Source: Carnobacterium mobile DSM 4848
Lineage (GTDB): Bacteria > Bacillota > Bacilli > Lactobacillales > Carnobacteriaceae
Reading direction: 5' to 3'
Assembly: GCF_000744825.1 (NCBI RefSeq)
Contig: NZ_JQMR01000001.1
Location: 1-64,000 of the forward strand
Length of the DNA: 64,000 nt
Shown here: in pieces, positions 55,253-64,000 of the stretch
How the letters are laid out: every line of letters starts with the position of its first letter
Numbering within the stretch: position 1 is the first letter of the stretch
The notes under the pieces: model-generated
Database searches by the model: none
What the model was told of the DNA's origin: nothing
Seen by the model: only the letters and a program-made list of their open reading frames with translations
Translations under genes and position numbers: made by a program

Positions 55253-55281
55253 TTGTTATTTCAGTGGTTGTATATTATGAT
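55253..55281 (+). promoter_or_regulatory. Promoter of galE
   Basis: TTGTTA (55253-55258) and TATGAT (55276-55281) are 17 bp apart, about 50 bases before galE. An AATCAC/GTGGTT hairpin with a T run (55177-55210) closes the ugd transcript. Confidence 0.6.
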
Positions 55282-55333
55282 TGTAAGGCAAAGTATTTCA
55301 ATGAGAGTTAAATAAATTCAAAGGAGCGTTTAG

Positions 55334-56344
55334 ATGGCTATTCTCGTTACGGGTGGTGCTGGTTATATCGGCAGCCACACAACAGTTGAATTATTAAATG
55401 CAGGCTATGAAGTAGTAATCGTTGATGATTATTCAAACAGCAAACCAGAAGTATTAAGTCGTATTAAAGAAATCACTGGGAAAGACTTTAGTTTTCATGA
55501 AGTGAATATTTTAGATAAAGCGGTTCTTGAAGAAGTCTTTCAAGCGCATAAATTGGATGCAGTGATTCATTTTGCAGGCTATAAAGCGGTGGGGGAATCT
55601 GTTGCTGAACCGTTGAAGTATTACCATAATAATCTAACCGGTACATTTGTCTTAGCAGAATTAATGGAAAAGTATAATGTAAAAAAAATGGTCTTTAGTT
55701 CTTCGGCAACCGTATACGGCATGAATAATGTATCACCACTGACAGAAGATTTACCATTGAGTACCACAAATCCATATGGTACAACTAAAATGATGATTGA
55801 ACAAATTCTGCAGGATGTTTACAAAGCAGACAATACTTGGAGTATCGCATTACTCCGTTACTTCAATCCAATTGGAGCACATGAAAGTGGTCGAATCGGT
55901 GAAGATCCAAATGGCATCCCTAATAACTTGATGCCATATATTACGCAAGTAGCAGTCGGCAAGCGCAAGGAATTGAGTGTTTTTGGCAATGACTATAGTA
56001 CTCCAGATGGAACAGGAGTCCGCGACTATATTCATGTCGTTGACTTAGCCAAAGGACATCTAAAGGCTGTTGAAAAAGTTCTCAAGTCGGAACAAATTGA
56101 AGCCTACAACTTGGGTACAGGAAAAGGTTACAGCGTATTAGATGTAGTAACGAACTTTGAAAAAGCAACTGAACAAAAAGTACCATATGTTATTGTTGAC
56201 AGACGTCCTGGAGATATTGGAACGTGTTATTCAGATGCTTCGAAAGCAGCAACTGAATTAGGCTGGAAGGCTTCATATAATTTGGAAGAAATGTGCCGTG
56301 ATTCTTGGAGATGGCAAGAAAACAATCCGAATGGATACGAGTAA
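55334..56344 (+). CDS. galE: UDP-glucose 4-epimerase
   Basis: A 336-residue epimerase of standard length. GGAGYIGSHT binds NAD, SSSATVYG and NPYGTTK carry the catalytic Ser and YxxxK pair, and RYFNPIGAH is characteristic. It interconverts UDP-glucose and UDP-galactose, and in many Gram-positives may also act on the GlcNAc pair. AAAGGAG precedes the ATG. galU follows 67 bp later. Confidence 0.97.
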   Translation: MAILVTGGAGYIGSHTTVELLNAGYEVVIVDDYSNSKPEVLSRIKEITGKDFSFHEVNILDKAVLEEVFQAHKLDAVIHFAGYKAVGESVAEPLKYYHNNLTGTFVLAELMEKYNVKKMVFSSSATVYGMNNVSPLTEDLPLSTTNPYGTTKMMIEQILQDVYKADNTWSIALLRYFNPIGAHESGRIGEDPNGIPNNLMPYITQVAVGKRKELSVFGNDYSTPDGTGVRDYIHVVDLAKGHLKAVEKVLKSEQIEAYNLGTGKGYSVLDVVTNFEKATEQKVPYVIVDRRPGDIGTCYSDASKAATELGWKASYNLEEMCRDSWRWQENNPNGYE

Positions 56345-56411
56345 GTAAACCAAAATGAATTAATAAAAGTATCGTAATTACTTTTTAGATCATGTTAATG
56401 GAGGAAGTCAA

Positions 56412-57296
56412 ATGCAAAAAGTTAGAAAAGCGGTTATTCCCGCAGCAGGTTTAGGAACACGTTTTTTACCAGCGACAAAAGCAATGGCCAAAGAAATGCT
56501 GCCAATTGTAGATAAACCTACGATTCAATTTATTATTGAAGAAGCAATCGAGTCAGGAATAGAAGAAATCTTGATTGTTACAGGGAGAAGCAAACGATCA
56601 ATTGAAGATCACTTTGATTCAAACTTTGAATTAGAACAAAATTTAAAAAGCAAAGAAAAATGGGATTTATTGAAATTGGTTGAAAGTACTACTAAGATCA
56701 AATTGCATTTTGTACGTCAATCTTATCCAAAAGGTTTGGGCGATGCTGTCCTACATGCGAAAAGCTTTGTTGGAAATGAACCGTTCATTGTTTTATTAGG
56801 TGATGACATGATGAAAGATGAGGTGCCTTTAACGAAACAATTAATTAACCAACATGATAAAACCGGTTTATCAGTTTTAGCTACTATGCGAGTGCCTGAT
56901 AAAGATACATCAAAATATGGAATCGTAGACCCAGCAGAAAAATTAGAAGAAGGACTATATGAGGTCAACCAATTTGTTGAAAAACCCAAAGCTGAAGAAG
57001 CACCAAGCAATTTAGCTATCATTGGACGGTACTTATTAAATCCTGAAATCTTTGAAATGCTGGAAAAACAAGCACCTGGAGCAGGAAATGAAGTTCAATT
57101 AACGGATGCCATCGAGCAGTTAAATAAAACTCAAAAAGTATTGGCTCATGAATTTAAAGGAACACGCTACGATGTGGGAGATAAATTCGGCTTTATGACT
57201 ACGAGTATTGAATATGGCTTAGGTCATCCAGAAGTAAAAGATGACTTAAAAGAATATTTAATCCAACTGAGTAAAGAATTACGTACAAAAGAGTAA
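56412..57296 (+). CDS. galU: UTP-glucose-1-phosphate uridylyltransferase
   Basis: A 294-residue enzyme making UDP-glucose. The nucleotide loop [20 protein letters not shown], the KPTIQFI segment, [10 protein letters not shown] and the GDDMM metal site match GalU/GtaB. It links glycolysis to galE and ugd products encoded just upstream. GGAGG precedes the start. A terminator follows. Confidence 0.97.
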   Translation: MQKVRKAVIPAAGLGTRFLPATKAMAKEMLPIVDKPTIQFIIEEAIESGIEEILIVTGRSKRSIEDHFDSNFELEQNLKSKEKWDLLKLVESTTKIKLHFVRQSYPKGLGDAVLHAKSFVGNEPFIVLLGDDMMKDEVPLTKQLINQHDKTGLSVLATMRVPDKDTSKYGIVDPAEKLEEGLYEVNQFVEKPKAEEAPSNLAIIGRYLLNPEIFEMLEKQAPGAGNEVQLTDAIEQLNKTQKVLAHEFKGTRYDVGDKFGFMTTSIEYGLGHPEVKDDLKEYLIQLSKELRTKE

Positions 57297-57303
57297 GCAA
57301 AAT

Positions 57304-57350
57304 GAAAGCATAGTCTAAAGCAAAATTGGCTGTGCTTTCTTTGTCTTTTT
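57304..57350 (+). terminator. Terminator after galU
   Basis: GAAAGCATAGTC (57304-57315) pairs with GGCTGTGCTTTC (57328-57339), including G-T pairs, followed by TTTGTCTTTTT. Confidence 0.85.
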
Positions 57351-57392
57351 AAAGCCGTTGCGGTTTATGGATGAAGAAAGGAGTTAAAAGAA

Positions 57393-58010
57393 ATGGCGGA
57401 AAGAGTAGCTGTTTATGGTCAAGGGGGTCATAGCAAAGTTATTCAAATGATGCTCAATGACAGTGTTGATCAACAAATCGGTTTGATAGCAGATGATGAT
57501 CAAGCAAAAGTAAATGAACAAGCAACCGTAAAAATAGTTCTTGCTGACAAGTTACCAGATTACCAAAAAGAGTTTGACAGCCTGATCATAGCAATTGGAA
57601 ACAATGAGATTAGAAGAAAAATTGCTGGAAAATATCAAAGCATGCAATTTGCCACTGTAATTGCAACAACTGCAGTAGTAGCTAAGGATGCTATCCTTAG
57701 AGAAGGAACGGTTGTGATGGCAGAAACAGTTATTAATCCTGATGTGCAAATCGGTAAACACTGTATTATCAATACAAGTGCGGTCGTCGAACACGATTGC
57801 AGGATAGGGGACTACTCTCATGTTTCCCCGGCAGCAGTTTTAACTGGAAATGTTCAAGTAGGAAACAATGTACATATTGGAGCAAACGCAACGATTTTAC
57901 CTGGTATAAGGATCGGCGATTATGCCGTGATTGGTGCAGGAGCAGTGGTCATTAAAGATGTAGCAGCCGGCAGTGTACTGGTAGGTAATCCGGCACGAAA
58001 GATAAAGTAG
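57393..58010 (+). CDS. NeuD/PglD-family sugar O- or N-acetyltransferase
   Basis: A 205-residue enzyme. The N-terminal Rossmann-like PglD domain (YGQGGHSKVI) precedes a left-handed beta-helix of hexapeptide repeats (about residues 90-195) ending in VLVGNPARKIK. The catalytic His of the family lies in VVEHDCRIGD. It acetylates a sugar intermediate or nucleotide sugar. It is 24 bp before the epimerase gene, so it may act on a ManNAc-related or amino-sugar product. Substrate unknown. Confidence 0.88.
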   Translation: MAERVAVYGQGGHSKVIQMMLNDSVDQQIGLIADDDQAKVNEQATVKIVLADKLPDYQKEFDSLIIAIGNNEIRRKIAGKYQSMQFATVIATTAVVAKDAILREGTVVMAETVINPDVQIGKHCIINTSAVVEHDCRIGDYSHVSPAAVLTGNVQVGNNVHIGANATILPGIRIGDYAVIGAGAVVIKDVAAGSVLVGNPARKIK

Positions 58011-58034
58011 AAAATGGTAGAAAGGAAGAGGGAA

Positions 58035-59180
58035 ATGAAAAAAATTAAAGTAATGACTATTTTTGGTACACGGCCAGAAGCCATTAAAATGGCTCCGCTT
58101 GTATTAGAGCTAGAACGACAATCAGACCGTTTTGAATCAGTAGTTGTGGTTACTGCGCAACACCGTCAAATGTTAGATCAAGTACTAGACATATTTAAGA
58201 TTCAGCCGGATTATGACTTAGACGTGATGAAAAATCAGCAAACCCTCGCGCAAATTACTGCAAATGTGTTGATTGGATTAGAGGATGCAATGAAACATGA
58301 AAAACCTGATATTGTTTTAGTACATGGTGATACAACAACCACATTTGCGGCTGGTATTTCAGCTTTTTATAACCAAATTAAAGTTGGCCATGTTGAAGCT
58401 GGTTTACGTACATGGAACAAACAATCGCCTTTTCCTGAAGAAATGAACCGGCAAGTAACCGATGTGTTATCGGATATTTATTTTGTACCGACAAAAGAGA
58501 GTGCCGCTAATCTGCTAAAAGAAAATCATTCGTCAGAGCATGTTTATATTACTGGAAACACTGTAATTGATGCCTTAAAAGAAACTGTTAAAGAAGATTA
58601 TCAGCATGAAATACTAGATAAAATAGCTGACGGAAATCGATTGATTTTAATGACCATGCATCGAAGAGAAAATCAAGGTAAACCAATGGAACGTATTTTC
58701 CGAGCTGTCCGTCAAGTAGTTGATAGTCATCCGGATGTGGAGGTGGTTTATCCCGTTCATCTAAATCCAGTTGTTCAAGAAATGACAATTAAAGAATTAG
58801 GCGATCATGAACGTATACACTTAGTTAATCCGCTTAATGTCATTGATTTTCATAATATTGCTGCCAGAAGCTTTATAATTATAAGTGATTCTGGCGGAGT
58901 CCAAGAAGAGGCTCCTTCATTAGGAGTTCCAGTTTTAGTCTTGCGAGATACGACAGAACGTCCAGAAGGGGTAGCTGCTGGTACATTGAAACTTGTGGGG
59001 ACAGAAACGGTCAATGTTTTAGATGCCATAACAGAATTACTGGATGTTTCCGAAATACATCGCAAAATGGTAGAAACGGCTAACCCTTATGGTGATGGAA
59101 AGGCTACTAAACGTATATTAGATGTTATTGCATATGAATGGAATATGTCAACATTGAGGCCTGAAGATTTTAATTGTTAA
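58035..59180 (+). CDS. wecB: UDP-N-acetylglucosamine 2-epimerase (non-hydrolysing)
   Basis: A 381-residue GT-B-like epimerase from ATG 58035, after AAAGGAAGAGGG; an in-frame ATG at 58014 is upstream. GTRPEAIKMAPL, VHGDTTTTFA, HVEAGLRT, the MTMHRREN loop, SDSGGVQEEAPSLGVPVLVLRDTTERPE are family hallmarks. It makes UDP-ManNAc, the donor expected by the TagA/WecG-type enzyme at 50778. A strong terminator follows. Confidence 0.96.
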   Translation: MKKIKVMTIFGTRPEAIKMAPLVLELERQSDRFESVVVVTAQHRQMLDQVLDIFKIQPDYDLDVMKNQQTLAQITANVLIGLEDAMKHEKPDIVLVHGDTTTTFAAGISAFYNQIKVGHVEAGLRTWNKQSPFPEEMNRQVTDVLSDIYFVPTKESAANLLKENHSSEHVYITGNTVIDALKETVKEDYQHEILDKIADGNRLILMTMHRRENQGKPMERIFRAVRQVVDSHPDVEVVYPVHLNPVVQEMTIKELGDHERIHLVNPLNVIDFHNIAARSFIIISDSGGVQEEAPSLGVPVLVLRDTTERPEGVAAGTLKLVGTETVNVLDAITELLDVSEIHRKMVETANPYGDGKATKRILDVIAYEWNMSTLRPEDFNC

Positions 59181-59283
59181 GTAGAAAAACGGGATATGAT
59201 AGAGCATCAGATATTGAAAATATAGCGTACCAAAACGCAATTTAATTAATAAAAATATAGCACGTAAAAATAGAGAAAAATGA

Positions 59284-59320
59284 AAAAATACTTTTCTTTA
59301 TTAAAAGAAAAGTATTTTTA
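59284..59320 (+). terminator. Terminator before block C
   Basis: A 16-bp perfect stem, AAAAATACTTTTCTTT with its complement AAAGAAAAGTATTTTT, and ATTA loop. Confidence 0.92.
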
Positions 59321-59361
59321 TGTGAAAAGTTATTAAAAATTGCCGAATATTACTGGCATTA

Positions 59362-59370
59362 TGATATACT
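59362..59370 (+). promoter_or_regulatory. Extended -10 promoter of block C
   Basis: TGATATACT (TG-N-TATACT) lies about 65 bases before cpsC. A possible TTGCCG -35 at 59340 is 19 bp away, which the extended -10 could offset. Confidence 0.6.
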
Positions 59371-59434
59371 ATGGAAGTATTTATTTGAAAAGAAGAAAGA
59401 ATAAAATTTAAAAGGGTATGTGTAGGAGGAAATC

Positions 59435-60172
59435 ATGGAAGAAGAAATTAGTTTAGCGGAATTATTCGCTATTTTAAAGAAAAGAATGACGATGATTATT
59501 AGTATAGGTTTAATAGGAATTATCTTAGCGGCTGGCTTTACTTTTTTTATAGCAACACCGAATTACAGTTCATCCGCCCAAATATTGGTCAACCGTACAA
59601 CAGAATCAGCAGAAGGTATGCAATTGAATGATATCAACACAAATATCCAAATGATCAATACATATAAAGATATTATTAAAGGTCCAGTTATTTTAAATCA
59701 AGTTAGTGAAAGATTGGAAACAAATTTGACGACAGCTCAACTATCAGACAAAATCGAAATTGAGACACAAGCTAATTCACAAGTTTTTTCGTTGGTAGTA
59801 ACGGATGTAAGTCCTTTAGACGCAGCTGAAATAGCCAATGAAGTCGCAACAACTTTTCAAAACGAAATCGGTAATATTATGAATGTGGAAAACGTAACTA
59901 TTATTTCTGAAGCTGTTCCTAATAATAATCAAATTTCTCCCAACAATTCGCTAAACTTAATTATCGGTTTGTTAAGCGGGTTGATAATTGGGGCCATTGC
60001 AGTATTTTTAATTGAATTTATGGATAAAACTGTCCGAGACGAACGATTTATTACAGAAGAATTGGGTTGGACAAGCTTAGGAAATGTCTCTGAAATGACT
60101 CAAGCAGAATTAGTGTCAACAGTAGAAACAGCTAAACAAAAAAATACACGAAGAGCTCAAAGTAGAGTATAA
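59435..60172 (+). CDS. cpsC: Polysaccharide co-polymerase / BY-kinase modulator CpsC-like
   Basis: A 245-residue Wzz-family membrane protein. Helix 1 (about 20-42) and helix 2 (about 172-193) flank an extracellular domain, with the NNNQISPNNSLN proline region before helix 2. The cytoplasmic tail should activate CpsD, encoded 13 bp later. Together they set capsule or EPS chain length and export. TAGGAGG precedes the ATG. The tail of about 50 residues is normal for CpsC, unlike the protein at 35734. Confidence 0.94.
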   Translation: MEEEISLAELFAILKKRMTMIISIGLIGIILAAGFTFFIATPNYSSSAQILVNRTTESAEGMQLNDINTNIQMINTYKDIIKGPVILNQVSERLETNLTTAQLSDKIEIETQANSQVFSLVVTDVSPLDAAEIANEVATTFQNEIGNIMNVENVTIISEAVPNNNQISPNNSLNLIIGLLSGLIIGAIAVFLIEFMDKTVRDERFITEELGWTSLGNVSEMTQAELVSTVETAKQKNTRRAQSRV

Positions 60173-60185
60173 GAGGTGAAGAGAA

Positions 60186-60890
60186 GTGTTTAAAAAGAAA
60201 CCTAAAGAATTGAACAATGAACGTCCTAGTTTGATTACATTAACAAGACCTAGTTCAGTAATAGCAGAACAATTCCGTACCATCCGTACCAACATTCAAT
60301 TCTCGATGGTCGATAATGATTTGCAAACCATGATAGTGACGTCGGCAGGACCAGGAGCAGGGAAATCAACAATTTCAGCTAATCTGGCCGTGACGTTTGC
60401 GATGCAAGGAAAGCGTGTTTTATTAGTGGATGCAGATATGAGGAAACCAACTGTTCATAAAACTTTCCGCCTAACCAACAGTGATGGTTTGACTACTTTG
60501 CTAACAGAACGCAACATTAGTATTGGTGATATTGCTCACCGAACGCCAACAGAGGGACTGTTTGTTATTACCAGTGGTATCATTCCACCGAACCCTTCAG
60601 AATTATTAGCTTCTAAACGCATGGATCAATTGATGAAAGAATTTGAAGAATTATTTGATTTAATTATTTTTGATATGCCACCAGTGATAGCCGTAACAGA
60701 TGCACAAATTATGGCTAGTAAAGTCGATGGCACGATTTTTGTTATCAATAAAGGCGGAGCTGATAAAGAGATGGTACTAAAATCGAAAGAATTTTTGGAA
60801 ATGGTAGATGCCAACATAATTGGAGCTATTTTTAATCGTGTGGAGTTATTAGGTGATAATTACTATTATTATTACGGAGAAAAGGAGTAA
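60186..60890 (+). CDS. cpsD: Tyrosine autokinase CpsD-like (BY-kinase)
   Basis: A 234-residue cytoplasmic bacterial tyrosine kinase starting at GTG 60186. Walker A GPGAGKST has Lys60, Walker A' is LLVDADMRKP, and Walker B is IIFDMPPV. The C-terminus carries the autophosphorylation tyrosine cluster at residues 226-230. It controls polymer length through CpsC. No PHP-type or low-molecular-weight tyrosine phosphatase gene follows in the window, which is unusual for such operons. Confidence 0.96.
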   Translation: MFKKKPKELNNERPSLITLTRPSSVIAEQFRTIRTNIQFSMVDNDLQTMIVTSAGPGAGKSTISANLAVTFAMQGKRVLLVDADMRKPTVHKTFRLTNSDGLTTLLTERNISIGDIAHRTPTEGLFVITSGIIPPNPSELLASKRMDQLMKEFEELFDLIIFDMPPVIAVTDAQIMASKVDGTIFVINKGGADKEMVLKSKEFLEMVDANIIGAIFNRVELLGDNYYYYYGEKE

Positions 60891-61541
60891 TTAATATATT
60901 CAATTTGCATTGTCACGTTTAATCTTATTTCTAGGAGAAGGAACCGAGATCGGTAAAAGAGTGCTGAAAACAATTAATATTGATAACATGTAGTATTATG
61001 ATAAGAACTCTTTAAATGAAATAAGCGCAACAAAAATAAAAAAGACATTGGTTAAAAAAATGGTGAAACCTCCGACAAGCTTTTAAAGATTGGTTCCTTA
61101 GTAAAACGATTATTCCTCTATCACCTAATTATTGGAATAACCTGTAATTTTGCGTTTTTTAATTAAAGTAATATTTCTAATAATTAAAAAAGGGTTAGAG
61201 TATAAAAATGTAAGAGAATATGTAAGTAATTGACAGGTAGTTTTCCTATCAATTACTTATTTTGAAAGAACAAATAAGTAATGATTAACAATGGCATAGC
61301 GCTTAAATCAAAAAAAAGATTATTAGGAAAAGTCTATCAAATATTATCAAAGCTGTTTTTAACCAAATAAAAAGATGCTTAATTCTAAGTGTTTTGATAT
61401 GAATCTTAATAGGTATAAAGAATTCAATTTTGAGAAAACATTATTTTAATGGAATTCTTTCTTGTAGATACCGGGAATATTATGTCATAAATATTTGTTT
61501 TATAGATGACTATTAAGGAACCAAGAAAGGGGAAGAAATAT
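60891..61541. other. 650-bp gene-free gap within block C
   Basis: No open frame with a ribosome site and protein character is seen. It contains a hairpin, AAGTAATTGA (61224-61233) with TCAATTACTT (61249-61258) plus inner AGG/CCT, probably a terminator or leader element. The gap is where a phosphatase gene would commonly lie. Confidence 0.55.
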
Positions 61542-62204
61542 ATGATCTCGGAGGAGTTATATGTTAAAGAAGATCTGAAAATTGAAATAAGAGAAAGGAT
61601 CAGTTATAACATAACAAAAAGATTCATTGATGTTATTCTAGCATTAGCTGGTTTAAGTATCTTAGTTCCTTTGTTTTTAATTGTTGCAATTATAATTAAA
61701 ATTGATGATCCGAATGGTCCCATTGTTTTTTCGCAAATAAGAGTAGGGAAAAACGGAGAGTTATTTAAAATGTTTAAGTTCCGTTCAATGTATGCTGATG
61801 CTGAAACAAAGTTGGCAAGTCTATTGGAATTGAATGAAATCGAAGGCTCGATGTTTAAAATGCGAGAAGATCCTCGTATTACTCGCATAGGAAAATTTAT
61901 CCGTAAATGTAGTATCGATGAACTACCTCAATTATTTAATGTGCTATTAGGAAACATGAGTCTCGTTGGACCAAGGCCGGCACTGCCAAGAGAAGTAGCG
62001 ACTTACAGTGATTTTGATAAGCAAAGACTTTTGGTTATTCCTGGAATTACAGGTTTATGGCAAGTCAGTGGAAGAAATTCATTAACATTCCAAGAAATGG
62101 TCGCTTTAGATTTAAAATATATTCAGTTAAGATCTATAAGACTAGATTTTAAATTACTTTTTAGAACTATTAAAGAAGTTATTAGCCATCAAAACGCTTA
62201 CTAA
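61542..62204 (+). CDS. Initiating undecaprenyl-phosphate sugar transferase (block C)
   Basis: A 220-residue short-form phosphoglycosyltransferase (CpsE/WbaP catalytic domain only). ATG 61542 follows AAAGGGG; the in-frame ATG at 61506 is upstream of that site. KRFIDVILALAGL is the single re-entrant membrane segment, followed by KMFKFRSM, SIDELPQLFNVLLG, LVGPRPALPRE and the WQVSGRN end. It starts repeat-unit synthesis for block C, independent of the longer transferase at 34112. Confidence 0.95.
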   Translation: MISEELYVKEDLKIEIRERISYNITKRFIDVILALAGLSILVPLFLIVAIIIKIDDPNGPIVFSQIRVGKNGELFKMFKFRSMYADAETKLASLLELNEIEGSMFKMREDPRITRIGKFIRKCSIDELPQLFNVLLGNMSLVGPRPALPREVATYSDFDKQRLLVIPGITGLWQVSGRNSLTFQEMVALDLKYIQLRSIRLDFKLLFRTIKEVISHQNAY

Positions 62205-62654
62205 TATTTTTATGAAATAAGATTGTTACATATCATTAATTAAAAGAATATAAGTATTTTGAGGACAATATGAATAGAAATTGCATTATTAATTATCAAA
62301 AGATTACTTAGTAAAGAAACATGATTTATGGCAATATAGAATAAATTGAAGTTGTTGATTAAATATGAGTCACTTTAATTTCCTTTCTACTTGTGATTAT
62401 ACATTCCTCTCTATAGCAGAAATAGAGAATATAATAAAGCAGAATTTTTTTCAAATGTTCCTTTCCAATTTCTCAATTTGATAAAAATTTGGATACAATT
62501 GATTCAAACTTTTTATCCTATTTATTAATATTGGGGATTTTATAATCAAGATTAAAGTTTTATATTATGGAAAAAGTCATAGCAGAGTATTGAGATTTGT
62601 ATTTTTAAAGTAGCAAATCATAGAAGAGAATCAGTTTAATTTGGAGGCGTAGTT
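62205..62654. other. 450-bp AT-rich gene-free gap
   Basis: No gene, RNA or clear hairpin is recognised. The sequence is markedly AT-rich, as is everything to the right edge. Confidence 0.5.
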
Positions 62655-63590
62655 TTGAAAGTATTTTTAAAAAAGCACTTTAGTATATTATTTAGGATTC
62701 GGAATGGTATAATAAGCAGAAAATCTTATTTATATTTAAAGAATTTAACACCTAACAAATATAAGTTGAATATAGAAGAAGAATATAAAAAGAAAACGGG
62801 CTTTGATTTAAATCTTGATAATCCTAAAACTTATACGGAAAAAATGCAATGGGCAAAATTATATGAGAATACTCCACTTAAAACGGAGTTAACAGATAAA
62901 CATTTAGTAAGAGAATGGGTAAAGCAAAAAATAGGTTCCGAATATTTAATACCAATATATGGTGTTTGGGAAAAATTTGAAGACATTGAATTTGATAAAT
63001 TACCTAATTCATTTGTTTTAAAAGCCAATCATGCTTCAGGATGGAATATAGTAGTAAAAAATAAAGTGAATTTTGAATATAACCTTGCGAAAAAAAAATT
63101 CAATAAATGGATTAAAAAAAATTATGCTTATATATATGGATTACAACTACATTATAAAAATATAAAACCTCTTATTGTTTGCGAAAAGTATATAGAAGAT
63201 AGTAACGGTGAGTTAGTAGATTATAAATTTATGTGTTTTGATGGAAAAGTATATTATTGCTGGGTTGACGTTGGTAGATTTGAAGATCACAGGCGTAACG
63301 TATATAATACTCAATGGGAATTGCAGCCCTGGATTCAACACAATTATAAAAATACAGATTATACCATTGAAAAACCAAAGAATTTTGAAAAAATGCTTGA
63401 AATAGCTGAAAAATTATGTCAAAATTTCTCACACGTTCGTGTTGATTTATACAATGTTGATGACAAAATTTACTTTGGAGAAATGACTTTTACTAATGGT
63501 TCAGGTTATGAATTAATATATCCTAATAAATATAATTATATGTTAGGCAATTTATGGAAATTACCTTTAAAGCACAGCAGAAACGAATAA
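62655..63590 (+). CDS. TupA-like ATP-grasp family protein
   Basis: A 311-residue protein starting at TTG 62655 with GGAGG upstream. It fits the ATP-grasp TupA-like family found in polysaccharide and teichuronopeptide loci. The KTYTEKMQWAKLY, DKHLVREWV, FVLKANHASGW and VDYKFMCFDGKVYY segments are typical. ATP-grasp enzymes form amide bonds, so it may attach an amino acid or peptide to a uronic-acid sugar; ugd nearby could provide that uronate. The acceptor and amino donor are unknown. Confidence 0.82.
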   Translation: MKVFLKKHFSILFRIRNGIISRKSYLYLKNLTPNKYKLNIEEEYKKKTGFDLNLDNPKTYTEKMQWAKLYENTPLKTELTDKHLVREWVKQKIGSEYLIPIYGVWEKFEDIEFDKLPNSFVLKANHASGWNIVVKNKVNFEYNLAKKKFNKWIKKNYAYIYGLQLHYKNIKPLIVCEKYIEDSNGELVDYKFMCFDGKVYYCWVDVGRFEDHRRNVYNTQWELQPWIQHNYKNTDYTIEKPKNFEKMLEIAEKLCQNFSHVRVDLYNVDDKIYFGEMTFTNGSGYELIYPNKYNYMLGNLWKLPLKHSRNE

Positions 63591-63618
63591 AAAAATATAT
63601 AAATAGGGAGGAATTACT

Positions 63619-64000
63619 ATGATTCCTAAAAAAATTCACTATTGTTGGTTTGGTGGTGGTGAACCAACTGAAAGCGTGCTTAAATGTATAGAAAGTTGGA
63701 AAAAAGTTTGTCCAGAATATGAAATAATTCAATGGAATGAAACAAATTATAATATTGATCAAAATGAATATATAAAACAAGCATATAATAGTAAAAAATG
63801 GGCTTTTGTAAGTGATTATGCACGTCTAGATATATTATATAATCACGGTGGTATATATCTGGATACAGATGTTGAATTAATAAAAAATTTGGACCCATTA
63901 CTTAAAAACAAAGCTTTTGTTGGAAAAGAAGGTGTTGATAGCATATCTACAGGGCTTGGGGTAGGATCAGAAAAAGGGCTACCAATAGTTAAAGATTTAA
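63619..64000 (+). CDS. Family 32 glycosyltransferase (partial, runs off the edge)
   Basis: The first 127 codons of a DxD sugar transferase (GT32, capsular polysaccharide synthesis type). MIPKKIHYCWFGGGEP, the WAFVSDYARLDILY helix and the GGIYLDTDVE metal-binding DxD are clear. GGAGG precedes the ATG by about 7 bases. The gene continues beyond 64000. It would add a sugar, often mannose or galactose type, to the block C repeat unit. Confidence 0.9.
   Translation, partial: MIPKKIHYCWFGGGEPTESVLKCIESWKKVCPEYEIIQWNETNYNIDQNEYIKQAYNSKKWAFVSDYARLDILYNHGGIYLDTDVELIKNLDPLLKNKAFVGKEGVDSISTGLGVGSEKGLPIVKDL

Noticed and set aside
1-64000. Insertion sequences, prophage or defence systems
   Set aside because: No transposase, integrase, phage structural gene, restriction, toxin-antitoxin or cas gene was recognised in any frame.

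Overview
The window is low-GC Firmicutes DNA, most likely a lactic acid bacterium close to Carnobacterium (order Lactobacillales). This is inferred from base composition, AGGAGG-type ribosome sites, many TTG/GTG starts, a PepS-type aminopeptidase, and two loci laid out as I remember them in Listeria. No rRNA or core operon fixes the species.

Region 1 (1-10,300) is metabolic and partly decayed. It has a Gfo/Idh/MocA oxidoreductase, a probable structured small RNA, a DEAD-box helicase and a LevR-type sigma-54 activator. A textbook -24/-12 promoter and a dyad upstream activating site precede PTS IIB and IIA genes that have no IIC beside them. Next come a tandem array of 51-bp hairpin repeats at the 3' end of tRNA-Arg(CCT), and the fused remains of a mupG-like gene and a PTS IIC gene.

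Region 2 (9,250-18,900) is a LacI-controlled mannoside operon: binding protein, two permeases, GH13 enzyme, DUF1861 protein, GH130 phosphorylase and phosphohexomutase. The inferred flow is import, phosphorolysis to a sugar 1-phosphate, then conversion to the 6-phosphate. Its promoter carries a cre-like site.

Region 3 (18,900-25,500) holds single genes: PepS aminopeptidase, TetR-family regulator, flavodoxin, methionine aminopeptidase, membrane acyltransferase and YihY/BrkB protein. A second, degenerate 51-bp repeat array follows the methionine aminopeptidase gene.

Region 4 (25,500-64,000, running off the right edge) is a very large cell-surface polysaccharide region. Block A (25,598-32,424) has glycosyltransferases, a flippase and an EpsG-like polymerase. 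Block B (32,729-40,392) has a second polymerase-like protein, an initiating sugar transferase, an unusual Wzz-like protein, glycosyltransferases and a second flippase paralogous to the first. Two repeat-rich secreted wall hydrolases flank the dTDP-rhamnose operon. Then come a TagA/WecG transferase, a GT4 enzyme, an LCP ligase and precursor genes for UDP-glucuronate, UDP-galactose, UDP-glucose and UDP-ManNAc. Block C starts at 59,435 with CpsC and CpsD, a second initiating transferase, a TupA-like ATP-grasp protein and a truncated GT32 gene. The shared precursor genes presumably feed more than one polymer, including one attached to peptidoglycan through the LCP protein.
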